Below are positions 42,900 through 55,439 of a stretch of DNA of 64,000 nucleotides, piece by piece (position 1 is the stretch's first letter; each line of letters starts with the position of its first letter). The position numbers and the translations under genes are program-made. Source of the stretch: Hofstenia miamia (Eukaryota > Xenacoelomorpha > Acoela). The stretch lies in NCBI GenBank assembly GCA_004352715.1, contig SCFE01000054.1:1813154-1877153 (forward strand), in the 5' to 3' direction. Below the pieces are notes generated by a model that was given only the letters and a program-made list of their open reading frames with translations, had not been told where the DNA came from and ran no database searches.

Positions 42900-45720
42900 T
42901 GTGTCCATATATCAGACATAATTTGTAAGCTCCCAAAAAGATCAGTGATTATTAGTCGGTCATTTAAAAATTTCCATGAGGCAACTTTTGTTAAGCAGCT
43001 AAGCAACATTTCATGGGACTACCTGTATTCATTAAATTGTAGTAACTAGAGTAAAATATTACGCTGAGCTTAGACACAGATGTTATATTTGAATTCACAG
43101 AAAGTCTACAATTGTCAGACAAAGCTGAATATCTTCTGAAATATTTGATGTTTCACAGACGTTTTCACTGATCTTGTACTAGACAATGTCATATTGGGCT
43201 TTAGGAAGCAATTTGATACTGAAATTCATTGTTATGAATCAAATTAATTTAACAGAAAACTTTGGAATTTATCAAATTATCAAATTTAAAAAGACAGTTG
43301 CAGGAACGGACGCAGAAATTCTTGATGGGAGGTATGAATGTAAACGTTGTCTATAAAGAGACTAAGAGTCTAAATTGAATGACATAGTTGTTATGAAGTA
43401 TTTTCTAATCAATATCTGAACTAAAAATGACGGACCTGGAAAAATTTAGCTCACCAAGTTCTTAAAGCCTTCAATTTTAGGTAATGTACTGTGATTGGAA
43501 TCTCAAATAATTTTGGAAGGATCATAATCTGAGTTAAGTTTTCAAACGAAATTTGGACACAATTATCGTGTTGAAATTAAGCCGACACTTATCATATCTA
43601 TGCTATAATAGAAAAAGCATTGAAAAAATTTTGACAGCATTACGAAGGGGGAATTGGGATGCTGCTACCCATTAGATGTTAGCTGGGCTAGAGGCACATT
43701 TATGATATGTTGACGTGTGTTTTATTCATACAGAATTTGCAGGAGAAAAACAATTTCATGCCTAAAATAGGCAACTCAATATTTCTGCTGCATTATAACT
43801 CATTAATTGCAACGAGGTCTAAATTAAATTAACTTGATTTGTTCAATTTTGTTGTATTATATTTTTACCCAATTTGTTACATATTGTTTTGGTATGAGCT
43901 GAATTTAACATGATTTTGATTTAGTTTGTTTGACTCTAGCTTGAAACTTTGATAGCTGTTACATTTTTGCTGCATAAAATTTAGCTTGAAGAAGTGAAAA
44001 TCTCAAAGTTGAAAAGAAAATTCAAATATTGCACTAATTAAATGTTAGATCAATTGAAACAAACCGCAAAGTAAATTTACGCCACGTTCGCAGAGAACTA
44101 TAAAAGTATTGGGAAGCATTTTTTTAAAACTCTATTTCGATATGTAAATATGGGATGAGAAAAATCATCTACTCTGGTGATAATTGAATTGAATTTGGCC
44201 TCCCTTACAGTCCATGTAACATATTAAATATATGCATGTTCTTTAGACAAAATTACTTAGACAAAACTGATCTTGTTTAATATGTAAACAGCTGTTTGCA
44301 AATTTCTTTGTAAATATGCTAGGATTTTTTTTGTAATACTTTAGGGCGCGGGGTATGCAACTGATTTTAAACCACCACTAGATAATTGATATATAAACTT
44401 TTGAAAATAAGATACAGGACCGGATCTAGACATTTTATTTAGGGGAAGGAGCATCTCTCAATCCAGAATGACGTTAACAAGAAGAAAAATTAATGAAAAT
44501 TTGTTTTATTGCAATAGCACGATGGAATCCGAACTTTAGAAAATCAGATTCCAGGAGCATTGATAAATTTAAAGTCAAATTTGTACACCTTTTTTTTACA
44601 AAAACTTGCCACTTCCCATTCCCAAATTGATTTACATATGTAGAACAGAGGGATAACTGATACTAATAATGATTAAATACGAACGCTCGTTATTTTTAAA
44701 AATTGAATTTGCAAAACGTTCTAGATAATTAATATATATATATATATTTCTGATCAACCATCAGTGAAATATGAACGTAAAAATATCAAAAATAATGCAA
44801 TTAGGACGTTTCATCATCTACTAAAACTTTTAAAATTAGCAAATTCTGTGTTGTATACGAAAAACAATTGAAAGGCAAAATAGTAAACCTAGCATTTATA
44901 ACCATAGTACAGTTTGAATAATCAGTGTGGTTTTGACCTACTGTTTGAAGAATTAAACAGGATTAATCACATCTTGATCCAAGTATTCTGGAAATTTTCA
45001 TTGTGGGAATTAAACCGCATATTATCGTCTACGAAATCAACAATTTTACACAAGATTTCAGCAATATCCAAAACCCTATAGAATTTTTTCAAAAAATTTC
45101 CAATATTAATATGTTATTTACGCTTTTTATATGAAAAAAATTAAAAAGAGTAAAAAGTTTCAAAACAAGATTCTCTACTCATTGGATAGCAAAAGGAAGC
45201 CTTAATAACCGGTTAAAAGTTTATATTTAGCAATAAAGCGGAAAAATTGTATAATTTTATTTTATACTTTAGTTGAAATGCAATTTAAGTTATCTAGAAG
45301 CTGAGAGGAATTTGAAAAATTGATAAAAATTTTAAATTAATGGCTTTTCCAAATTCATAGTAAACTTAAGTTGATATTTATAATTTAAATAGACAACGTC
45401 TTATAAATGATACCGGTATTCAATAAGAATGGATTTTTAGTGAATGGTATTGATTTTAAAGAAAAGGTAATAATGAAATATTCGCTTAATTAAGCATGAA
45501 AGCATACATAAATCAACTATATATCGTTTTATTTGATATCCAATTTTTCAATTATAATAGATTGACAAACAGATCGACCTTGATCATTTAAAACATGTGG
45601 CTTTACTTTTTGCTAGCCGTTAGATTAATATCACATTAGCGAAATAAAGAGTGCAATATTCATATCCTAAAAAGTTTAAAGTTGCCAAGTAATTTTCATC
45701 AAAATGGTGTAAAGACTCAA
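42900..45720. other. Gene-poor stretch
   Basis: No coding segment could be supported. At 44412-44430 the sequence CAGGACCGGATCTAGAC resembles a degenerate hAT terminus. A short (TA)n is at about 44731-44748. Confidence 0.35.
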
Positions 45721-45752
45721 ATTTCGGACTAAATAAGAGAAACGTAACGTAC

Positions 45753-45911
45753 CTTCATGGAATTTTTGGGTTTTTTGCACATTGATGTAAAGATACATTT
45801 TTCTGATATTGTCTTCTGGGTGTCCATTAAAGAAACTTCAACGTCGGATGCAATGACAATTGCATATGTGCATGTGTAAACACACAATAAATATATGCCT
45901 ACCATTTCCAC
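45753..45911 (-). CDS. Possible signal-peptide first exon
   Basis: 53 codons from ATG at 45911 (or Met3 at 45905) to a strong donor AAG|GTACGT, phase 0. The N-terminus MEMVGIYLLCVYTCTYAIVI followed by AS is a classic signal peptide with a likely cut after AS. The mature start is DVEVSLMDTQKTISEKC with a second Cys further on. It is the only secretory start in the window on the same strand as the VWA modules. It ends in phase 0, like the entry of module M1 exon one, but lies far upstream. It may belong to another module set or an unrelated gene. No second exon was found before the 41.9-42.9 kb gap. Confidence 0.45.
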
Positions 45912-45914
45912 TTA

Positions 45915-47280
45915 TGATTGTGAAACGTACATCAAACGCCAGACACAAGAGGCGTTCATAAATATTGCGACTGGCCATTAGCATTATCCAATCAAAATAG
46001 AGAACAACACAAGCTGAATTAATTGCAATCGCCACTATCTATTTACACAAACTAATATTTCACCTAAAATATACCTTACAAATATAAACATTACATTAGA
46101 ATAAATTTTGAATCTACAGAAACTCATTAAATAACCAATACTTTGAAAATGTCAACTAGAAGCCTTTAAAAGTTTTATTGCGGCGATAAGATGCAAAAAA
46201 CCCTGAAGGTGTTTATTTAAACAAGATTTTATGTTTTTAAGTAAATGTAGGCTAAACTAGCCTAACTAATTAGATACTAAACCTATTCAAACAGTAAAAT
46301 TGGATTTGAACATGTAATAGAAATATTACTTGCCATTTACATATGTTATATGTCAGTTTTAAATGAATTTGTTTATGGCTAACATATATAATTATATTTA
46401 TCAAACCAAGAATTATTTGAATAAAATTTCAAAAGTTGAAGGAAGCTAACATTTAATGTAATTGAAACAGTGATGTTTTAGAATAGCTATACAGTAGATA
46501 GTAGTTCTAAAGTACTTGTAATGCATTATAACCACTAGTAGGTCTATAGCTACACGCGGCCATTTTAAACAAGTTAACAATAAAGCATGCATGTCACGCT
46601 GTCGTTTGAAGTACTTCTTGTGACATTTTCTATGGCAAGGAACACTTTCGGAGCATGCACTCCGATACAAATTGGTTACAGTTTATTTACATTGTAAAAC
46701 AGTGTATTATCACGTTTATTTATGCATACACTCTCGACAGAGACATCGCTAATAAAGCGAAATAGTTCTTGCAATTGAATAACAACGAGTTATCTCAACC
46801 GGAATTAATTGTTGAGAAAAAAGAAATTAGACAATAACAGCAGATTTAACCAGTATGCTTGAAGTTGAAGTCATTCAATCATCAATTTATATCTTCATCA
46901 TTAAATAATAACAATAAAATAACAAAGATTTAGGTGCATCTCACATCGAACTAGTGCCTGTTGATCGCATGCGTTTTTGAGTCGTTCGGTTGCTCTGCAT
47001 GCTCGAAAAATCAAATAGTTTTCAGACGGAGTCAAACGCCTGTCTAAATCTCAGATCAACTTTATACCGCATTATAACATATTAAAAATATCTAAAAATG
47101 TTGTTTCACGTTACAATTTTTAAGAGACATACTTTTCCGATCGCCAACACAGCAATCACCAGGTCATGCTAACATACTTAGGATGTTTCCCACTTTTATC
47201 TGGAGATTTTGCCCAAAAATCGGAATGAGTGTTCAGACTATCGACTTTTATTAGCAATTTCTTGGCATGACAAAAGTCAT
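45915..47280. other. No gene seen
   Basis: A minus-strand open frame 46670-46446 is cysteine-rich at its start (MYRSACSESVPCHRKCHKKY) and slightly less AT-rich, but has no splice or homology support. It could be 5' untranslated or spacer sequence. Confidence 0.35.
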
Positions 47281-47289
47281 GTGTATACA

Positions 47290-47880
47290 TGAAATGAAAT
47301 GAAATGAGATATCTATATTTAGAGTTGCTTTTTACAATATAAAATACTGTTTACAACTCTAAATAGAGTCAAACAATAGAAATAAATGAACAAAACACAT
47401 ACAACAATAATATTTACAAAAATAATTTGAATTACTAGCTTGGGTTATGGCGAATTTAGATTAGATGCGGTCTATTGAATAATCACTATTATAAAATTTA
47501 AAACCTCGTCATTTGTATTCAAGCCTTTTATTTGTATAACTACAGAAGTAATTTATTTATTTGTTTTAGGTAAATTATTCCATATATATATTGATGTTTT
47601 GAGAAATGAATTTTTTATTATTTTCTTGTTATACGGAAAAGGCTAAATTTTTAGGGTTCTATGATTATGTCTAATCAATATTTTAGAAGATAGAAAGCTG
47701 GATTTGTGGTATGAAACAATATTATTAAATATTTTAAAGAAAGTAGTACAAGCTTATCTAAAGCTATCATCTACCACAAGATATCATATATTTACTCTTC
47801 TTGGCAATCTATGTTTATCACTATGTTGAATCTTTTGGTCTATATGCTTCAACATCCAGTTAATTCAATTTGTTTTTTCT
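47290..47880 (-). pseudogene. LINE 3'-end remnant
   Basis: Shares short ordered blocks with 38.26-38.83 kb. Minus-strand translation contains an FISQNINIYMEXF-like segment resembling the NSFINRAxxxWNxLP block of CR1-like elements, in a broken frame. The 3' side shows ATGAAATGAAATGAAATGA, a short tail-like repeat. Confidence 0.35.
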
Positions 47881-47986
47881 CTGCTGTTTTCTGCAATACA
47901 ACCATTGATCATAATACAGTTTAGAGATGGCAGTGAGATAATCACAAGTTCTAGTTCAAATTAAATCCAAGACGCAATTACAAGAC

Positions 47987-48337
47987 ATGTTTAAAAAACT
48001 AACTAAAGAAGAAAAAAGAGCAAGAAGCAATGCTAATATTATATCGAAATTATTTTATCCCTCCAATGATAGGGTTGTTGATGAAGAATGCCAAACACGT
48101 TCATCAAAGATGGATGAACAGTGTCAAGCGATTTATTCTCCAAATCAACATGCAATAATGCAAGAGAACTCATACCTCAATGACCAACAGAATGTTGTAG
48201 ACGTCCAAATGCAAGAACAGAGCAAATGGTTATTCAGCAATACCAGAAATTGTTTTTCCTTCAGGATGTATGCTGATACAGGCAAGTGTAATGGAATAAA
48301 AGTAGTTGTATGTTACCTAATAGCCTTAATAAAATAA
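47987..48337 (+). CDS. Unrecognised 116-codon open frame with repeated CQ motifs
   Basis: Starts MFKKLTKEEKRARSNANIIS, then carries VVDEECQTRS and MDEQCQAIYS eight residues apart, then DQQNVVDVQMQEQSKW. Repeated D-x-x-CQT-like motifs occur in linkers of some THAP/KOLOBOK-type transposon proteins, so this could be an element fragment. No DNA-binding or catalytic domain is visible, and no splice partner was found. The last part (VVVCYLIALIK) looks like read-through into non-coding DNA. Confidence 0.3.
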   Translation: MFKKLTKEEKRARSNANIISKLFYPSNDRVVDEECQTRSSKMDEQCQAIYSPNQHAIMQENSYLNDQQNVVDVQMQEQSKWLFSNTRNCFSFRMYADTGKCNGIKVVVCYLIALIK

Positions 48338-48339
48338 TT

Positions 48340-50680
48340 CACTCTCTAAAAAGTATACAGTAAATAAAAACAAAAATTACAAGTTCGGCCATTTGCTATG
48401 GAACTACTAGAAAGAAAACATTTTAACTTTTAAGAAATATTACAGAATTATGTAAGAAGGAACATAAACTATTATGTTCAGCATTTATATATACGTACTC
48501 GCAAATGAAGAAGCTAAAATTTTTTTACGAACGCTCACTGAAAGGCATTTTGAAGTTTATGTGGAGTTCCACCTTAGTTTACGATTTATTTATGCTAACT
48601 ATATGTTTCGCCTATTATTAATTTTTTTGGATTACACAAATGAATATTCATAATTTTATCAGATTGAGCTTTTGAAAAAATGATATCGTGCTTTTTGTAG
48701 GAAAATGATGAGAAGCAATTTCTTGAAAAGCGTTCAAGTCATTCTTGATTCACTTAACAAGATTTACATTTCCACATATATGTTTCATCGCCAACATTGT
48801 GATTTTTTCTATTGACATGGTGTAATAAAAAATTCTACTAGTTCTTAAGATAAATAGCTGANGCTCAATTAACCCATTTGGCGGTTCTGCTGCTATATAT
48901 ATATATATATGTATATATAAAATATATAAAATAACAGTGAAAAATAATTTTGGAATGCCTCATTAGAAAATATAAAATATAATAGAAAGATAAACATGCG
49001 AAACAGCAAGAGTAGAAGGCCTACGCAGAAGAATTGAAATTACTGGTATAGATTAATAATCCTGGGGATTACATGTTGTATTTTAGCGCATACTGTAATC
49101 AGGCAACTTTGAGGATAAAGTCAACATTCACAACAAACAATTCAAAAGTTTTGAAGTAAGGCTTAATGGAAAAGTAATTAAATGAAAGGGAATTCTTCTA
49201 AACCTTTAAATTATCTCCGCAATGGCTGGGTGTGCATTACGATTTATACCAAAAGTGATTGTGATTAATTTCTTACGTAAACATTACAAAGTTGGATTGA
49301 GATAATTTCAAAATTCATTTAACTTACGTGGGTTAGAAAAATGTATTATAAATACATTACGACGGGACTTTAAATTTCGATATGCCCCTACTAAATAGAC
49401 CTCGTTAACATAAATATGAAAATTTGTCCATATTGCATTGGAACAAATAAAATAGTAAATAAACAGATTGAAAATCAAAAAATTTATTTTTGATTTTCCA
49501 TATATTTTAAGTAGAATAAACCCACTAAAAAACCCACAATGCAAAATGTAGAAACAATAAGCTAGTTTGTTAGCAATATATGGAAAAAATAAATATTTCA
49601 TGTGCAGTAATTCAGGTTTCTACTCAGAGACATTTACTGGTACGATAATCTATAACCATTCCACAGTATATGAAACAAAAACACATATTTTAAATAGAGG
49701 AGAGTAAAAACAATTCAATTATAGCTCTAAACATATTTTGCGTATATTGGGATTTTTTATGTTTGGGTGCATAAATAATTTATAATGAAAAAATTTGTAT
49801 CTTACAGGTAGTTTACAAAAGCAGTGGATTAAGGATTATTTTTAAGGGGTTGGTGGTAAGGTAAAGCAATACAAAAAACTGTCGATATTTCGTGCAGTTA
49901 TTACAAATTATAGAAATTTCTATTTCAATTTAATGAATTCTTTATATCTTAGAAAGGTTTCGAAGCCCTTTTGTATTCGCCCTTGGTCTATAAGTAAGGC
50001 AAGGTGACAAAACATTAAATAGTTTTTATTAACATTACTGCTAAATCATATGCTTGATTCTGGATATAATGTACACTATGGAAAGATCTCCATCAACTTC
50101 ATGTTGTGTAAACTTTGCAGATTACATGTTGTTGTGTAGTACTGGTTGAATAAAGAAAAAATATTGATTTGTAATAATCACTGTGTATATTTATCACTAT
50201 GGTAAATCAAAATATACAAAAAAAGAAAAGAGAAACTCATTTCGCCTAATCGTTATTCATAAATTATTCTATTTGATGACATGTAAGTTCCATGCTAGAC
50301 CTCTATTAGCTGACAAATTCCATCACATTACAATGATACCATGCGTCATGCCGACACAGACTACATTCTAGACTAATTCTTTTTGTATAGGGAGTTCAAC
50401 CATGCAGATTTAAAAACCTGGTGGGAAACCTTGGGCTTTCAAAAAAATTTTTAGGTTCAGTGTTATTGTCTTGACAAGCATGCCTACTGTCTGATAACTA
50501 GGTAAAATCTAACAACATTATGATTAGCTAACCACTGTAACAAAAGAATCATACACTTCTGGTTCGCAATTATGTCGAATGTACCAGTTGTATATGTCAA
50601 CACACTCGCTTTTCTACGTTGCATTTGCACAATAAAAATGTCATAAAGACGCGGATTCGAAAACGCAATAAAGCACATAG
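48340..50680. other. No gene seen
   Basis: AT-rich. (TA)n at 48893-48911 and one unknown base at 48862. Open frames at 49308-49601 (minus) and 50183-50371 (plus) are not supported. Confidence 0.4.
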
Positions 50681-50687
50681 GCCGTTG

Positions 50688-51142
50688 GCTTGTCCGGGAC
50701 CGTATCCTAAGCCCGTTATGCCGGACCCAAATGTTATTTAAAAAAATAGCTTGACGCAGGAAGAGAACCTTTAAATATAGTATTCTGCATACATACTTAA
50801 ACGTTCATAACAACCATCGATAAAATATTCTGATATTGATGAAAGCAATTCAGTTTATGTGGCTTAGTACAATATTTTAAGATTTAGTTGTAATTTCTGA
50901 TGTAAATCTACATGAAGGTTATTGTTACACGAAATACATAGAAAAATAGAATAGATATTTAGAAAATTCTTATAAATAAATTATAGACTTCATATAAATT
51001 GTTTTAAGAAATCATATCATCGAACAAAAACAAAAAATAATGATACTCCACTCAGAGCCCGTCCGCCTAGTCTATGCCCGTAGAATAGTAGCTAGTGCCC
51101 ATACACTTTTGTCCGTGTCCAGTACGGGCCCAATCCAGCTGA
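50688..51142. repeat. Paired GC-rich islands (GTCCGG / GCCCG motifs)
   Basis: Two GC-rich patches, 50688-50735 (GTCCGGGACCG, AAGCCCGTTATGCCGGACCC) and 51055-51141 (GCCCGTCCGCC, GTCCGTGTCCAGTACGGGCC), enclose AT-rich sequence. The pattern resembles the two subterminal ends of the hAT-like elements elsewhere in the window. Clear matching terminal repeats were not found. Confidence 0.35.
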
Positions 51143-51144
51143 TC

Positions 51145-52250
51145 AATATCGTAATCAAAACATCATTTTTTTGCATAAGAAAAATCATTTTTCTGTACAT
51201 GAAAGACGAATAATGTTAAACGACAGTGAATTTGAGATTTCATATGAAACTAATAATTAATTCTTGCATTTTCATTTACCAGTTTTTCTACAAATGCTAA
51301 ACTGCAACGTAATGCACGAGGCGAATATTTGAACCTGGATAGGAAAATTGAAAAACACGTGAACGAAAGTCTAGAATATTCTTATTTTTATTGAAAAATG
51401 TAACTGCATAAATTATTGCTAAAATGTAATATCATTAAGAATTCGTATCTAAACTTTTAAAATTCATTATAATTCAGATAACATTTGACTTACACAAAAC
51501 AAAAAGCTTATCTGATAATTCAGAAATAAAGGTATGTATTTCTCAACTTAAATTGAAAAGACCGGTGCAGATCATAATGAAATTCAAGTTAATAACAAGA
51601 AAGTACAGGAAAAAGGGATGCGACAAAAATTTTGAAATTTTGAGATATGTGGATTTCTTGATTGTTTCCAAAAACAAAACACATTGTTTTGGGGAAAACT
51701 GGAAAAGTTGATATATCTCCATTTTCCTGTAAACCGCAGAATTCATATTAAGCAAACAATTGTAAACATAGTATAAGTTTATATTGATCGCGGTGGATGT
51801 TTTAATACAATGCTTTACTAAAACTAAAATATTTCTGGCTTTTAGCCACATGTGCAGCTTAACAGAGCGGAACCTTATATTAAACAACGTTCACTAAACC
51901 AAATTATCATTGACCTAAAATTAGAGAAGACTAGTTTGTATAAATAACATTTGAATAAAATCCATCAAAGCTACCATCTCAACTTGCCTAGTTGTTAAAT
52001 ACGTATTTTGTGTACGTTAAGACGTTTTAAACATTGGACAAAATATGCAAAAACCTTTACTAAAAAAATCATTATTAACAATAAAATGGAACAATTTAAG
52101 CGTCCAATGCTCATTTAGACTAGAAGTACAGTAGTAGAGGGGCTTGTTCCACTTCACTGAGTGCTTACTTTTTCAACATATTCTAAGAATTCAGGATAAA
52201 TATGCATATAAAATTTTTCCTAAATTATTTACCAACATTGGTCTCTTATT
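51145..52250. other. No gene seen
   Basis: AT-rich. The minus-strand frame 51887-51543 has no recognisable feature. Confidence 0.4.
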
Positions 52251-52252
52251 AA

Positions 52253-52764
52253 CAGACTTGTCAACGCGCCGAGCTTCTAACGAGCAGAGCCGAGCCGAGC
52301 TTGAGCACAGTATTCGATATACAAAGAGCACAAAATGAGCCTATTTTAGGCAAAGCAACTTTGTAGTTCTGCTTGTTAATTTGATTATGGAAATTTTTAA
52401 TATTTTTTGCAGTCAGTATGCCTTTCCTATAATCTTATTTAAGAAATGTTTATTAAATAATAGGAAGAGCTATGTAAAAAATTCTTTGAGCACAATATTT
52501 TTAAAAAAATACCGAGCTAAAACGAGCCTCATTCAAAGATTTTATGTGGCCAGCCGAGCCGAACTTACACAAAATTTAAACNNNNNNNNNNNNNNNNNNN
52601 NNNNNNNNNNNNNNNNNNNNNNNNNNNNNNNNNNNNNNNNNNNNNNNNNNNNNNNNNNNNNNNNNNNNNNNNNNNNNNNTGTGGCGAGCCGAGCCGAACT
52701 TACACAAAATTTAAACGAGCCGAGCCAAGCCGAGCTTAAAAATGTCGGCTCGTTGACAAGTCTG
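52253..52764. mobile_element. hAT-like non-autonomous element with GAGCC repeats, gap inside
   Basis: Inverted ends: left CAGACTTGTCAACGCGCCGA, right (reverse complement) CAGACTTGTCAACGAGCCGA, 20 bases with one mismatch. Next to both ends are repeated GAGCC/GCCGA units (52262-52310, 52545-52570, 52681-52750). A 98-base gap (52582-52679) is preceded and followed by almost the same 37 bases (GTGGCCAGCCGAGCCGAACT against GTGGCGAGCCGAGCCGAACT). The open frames across it are not genes. Confidence 0.75.
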
Positions 52765-52769
52765 AAAGA

Positions 52770-53350
52770 GACAGACATCTACTAATATGAAATAAATAAA
52801 TTTTTTAGGTCTTAAGCAAAACTTCATTTCACACAAAAACTATCATTCGAATTTGAGACCCAAACAATATTTATGAAGCATTCCACGATAAAAACAATGT
52901 CGTAAGTCACACCAACTTCAGCATAAACCAAAGACATAATAAATTTAGTATGTAAATTACACTCCATGCCATTTGATTTAATCATTAGGCCGTAAATACA
53001 GGTGAAAAGGTTTATATATAAATTCGTAGACAGACAGCGTTAATTCGCAGACACCGGTGGATGACACTTAGTATTTAGTAAGCACATAATTCAAATTTAT
53101 ACAAAGCTATTATAAAAACAGAGATTAAACCGTTCAAACTGAGTTAGTGTGTCCGTTAAGCTCAGATATATATCATCCTCGATTATAAATATGTTACATA
53201 CAAGTTCCATGTTATTTTAATGTATTTCGTTTCTCTAGGAAACTTACATAAAAAGCTAATCATATTGTTGGCTGCAGGTCCTGCAAATTGTACATGCTTC
53301 TAATGTGCTCTTTTGTTAATCATATATAAAGAAAAATATATATCAATTTC
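52770..53350. other. No gene seen
   Basis: AT-rich, nothing recognised. Confidence 0.4.
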
Positions 53351-53369
53351 ATTGAAATGGTCTAATAAG

Positions 53370-53458
53370 TTATTTACTATTCTCTCTGAGGGGAAGGGAG
53401 GGCGAACTGATTACAATCTGAGAGGGAGCCATACCCCCCCCGTAGTTACGCCACTGTT
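53370..53458 (-). mobile_element. Single hAT-like end
   Basis: Read on the minus strand from 53458 the sequence is CAGTGGCGTAACTACGGGGG followed by GGGTATGGCTCCCTCTCAG. The CAGTGGCGTAACTAC start is common at hAT-type element ends. The opposite end was not found. The short open frame over it is not a gene. Confidence 0.45.
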
Positions 53459-53569
53459 TCAGGGCCCCTGTTATGGAAATGTGATAAGCATCCAGAAAAC
53501 GATAAGCGCATCCAGAAGATATTATAAACACTTACATTTTTTTATATTTTTTGTTCCTATTTTTTGAAA

Positions 53570-54155
53570 CGTGAAAAAGACACCCGTCCTCAATTTTCAT
53601 AATATAACAGCGATTTATGGGCGGATAGGCCTTCAATTTCAGTGTAAATTCCAACAAATAAGGCATTGCCAAAATTGCGTTAAAAATGCCCTTATAAATG
53701 ATGCCAAAGTTGGTACCAATAAATAGAAAAATACCGCTAAAATGATAATTGTAAATGGAGGATGACTAGCGATTGTTAAAGCAAACGGTTCTGCAGCTTT
53801 TTGAAAAGTGATTTACACAAATTTGAATAAGTTGTAAAACCAACTTAAACTTTAAAACTACTTCAACTTTTTATAAGAATTTTTAAGAATGTCACTATAA
53901 TTAGAAAAAATTCACTTTGGATCTTTAGAGAATGCATTGCAATATATGGTTTGATAACTTTGTTTTCAAATACCAAAATCAAATCTCTTCCAATAACACA
54001 TTACATCGAAGACTGAAAATTGAAAATACTAAACTCAAACTATCAAACAAATTGATATTTATTGACCTATATTCAACAATTTAATGTTATTTCAAGGGGT
54101 CATGCATTAAAAACCAAACTGAATTATAGTGACAATTTAAAAAGTTTTTATGAGA
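53570..54155. other. No gene seen
   Basis: AT-rich, nothing recognised. Confidence 0.4.
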
Positions 54156-54159
54156 AAGA

Positions 54160-54495
54160 GAGAGAGAGAATAACGAATTTATTTAACATCAACCAATTAC
54201 AGGGATGTACAAAATTTGAAAGTACACAAATAAAATAGAATAAAATAAAATGAATGCATATAGTTAACAAAATAAGAGTGTTTTTCTACAAACTACTTAA
54301 CACTTTTGTTGCCAGATTGAGTAAATCAACCATGAGCATTCTCTTTAATAGACATTTTTCATATTCCTTAGAAAAATTAAAGTATTTACATTTCAGAATG
54401 TCGTAGCTGTGCTATCTTAGTTATAAAGAGTCTTTTGGGGGTCCGTGATTTAATTTATACTTTATAACTCTGTTAATGAATGAATTTCTGAATGC
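54160..54495 (-). pseudogene. LINE 3'-end remnant
   Basis: The minus-strand translation begins near 54490 with FRNSFINRVIKYKLNHGPPK, the C-terminal block of CR1-like proteins. It runs down to a tail region with AATAAATTCGTTATTCTCTC at about 54160-54185. The frame is broken. Confidence 0.6.
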
Positions 54496-54502
54496 TTCTG
54501 TT

Positions 54503-54783
54503 TTGCATCGTATTGGAAGCAGATATTCGTCAGATTGTAGCAGGCTGGGCTTCAGGTACGCATATTTCAAATAAGCATATTAAGACAAGCATAGTGTATA
54601 AGTTGGGTAAGAATAGCGGAATAGTTAGTCAGCTATGGTACATGGATTACTTGAAGATGTATGCTAGTTCATTCAAGATGCTGCACAATCAGTTGGCGCC
54701 ACTCGAGAAGGTAAGCAAAGAGTATGGGCTGAAGTTCGACAAGGTAGCATTTGAACTAGAGCCACGAACAGCAGATCCATAAT
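54503..54783 (+). CDS. Unrecognised coding-like segment
   Basis: About 90 codons with clearly less AT-biased codon use than the surroundings, ending in TAA. It reads EADIRQIVAGWASGTHISNK, then SQLWYMDYLKMYASSFKMLH, then GLKFDKVAFELEPRTADP. It abuts the LINE remnant on its left, so it may be an exon of a gene disrupted by that insertion, or part of another mobile element. No domain was recognised, and no upstream exon or convincing start is visible. Confidence 0.35.
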
Positions 54784-54799
54784 AATAATTTTAAGTCTT

Positions 54800-55430
54800 T
54801 TGAATTAGTATTTGGTAGACAACTTAGGCAAATTGAGTCTTATTGCATTAATAATATTAATAAAATTTAAGGATCGAGAGAGACAAGAAACCAGAAAATG
54901 TAATGGACAAAAGAGTGCTTTTATCACACAAACCATGTTTTTGGTCTAAACCAAGAAAATCAATTTTGTAAGAGGACTACCATAGTATTATATTTGGAAA
55001 ATGATGCTTAGAATTTTCTTAAGTAACAGCAATTATTTTCTTGTATGGAATGTTTGTTGCTAAAATGCTGTAGATGTGTAAATGCTTTCTTAATTTACAA
55101 ATAATTTCAAAATTTTTAATTTAAAATTATTGCCATCATTGATTCAATAACCAATACAATGTAAAAAAGTTACAAATAAAGATATAAATTCTAGAGGTAT
55201 TTGCAACAGATTTGGGGAATTTACTATAGTTGCATCGGCTTAAATTTATTAAATTCATGTTTCACTAAGCTGCAACTAATAGTACCGAATGAATCCTAGC
55301 TTTAGTGATATTCGCTAGTATTATCCTCAAAATAGTAAACTCAAATTTTGTAGTCAATCTAGGGCGATGCTATACATAAAACTAAAAGTAATTTGTAAAT
55401 GCGTTGATAAGATTTATAGTGGGCATCCTT
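54800..55430. other. No gene seen
   Basis: AT-rich, nothing recognised. Confidence 0.4.
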
Positions 55431-55439
55431 GATATCTCA

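Noticed and set aside
42896-43009. Minus-strand KVASWKFLND and LIITDLFGS, resembling a VWA-a exon
   Set aside because: The resemblance to M3 (EASWRFTSTL) is weak, no clear acceptor phase fits, and the rest is in an assembly gap.
46446-46670. Cys-rich minus-strand start MYRSACSESVPCHRKC
   Set aside because: No donor site, no homologue recognised, and composition drops to background after 40 codons.
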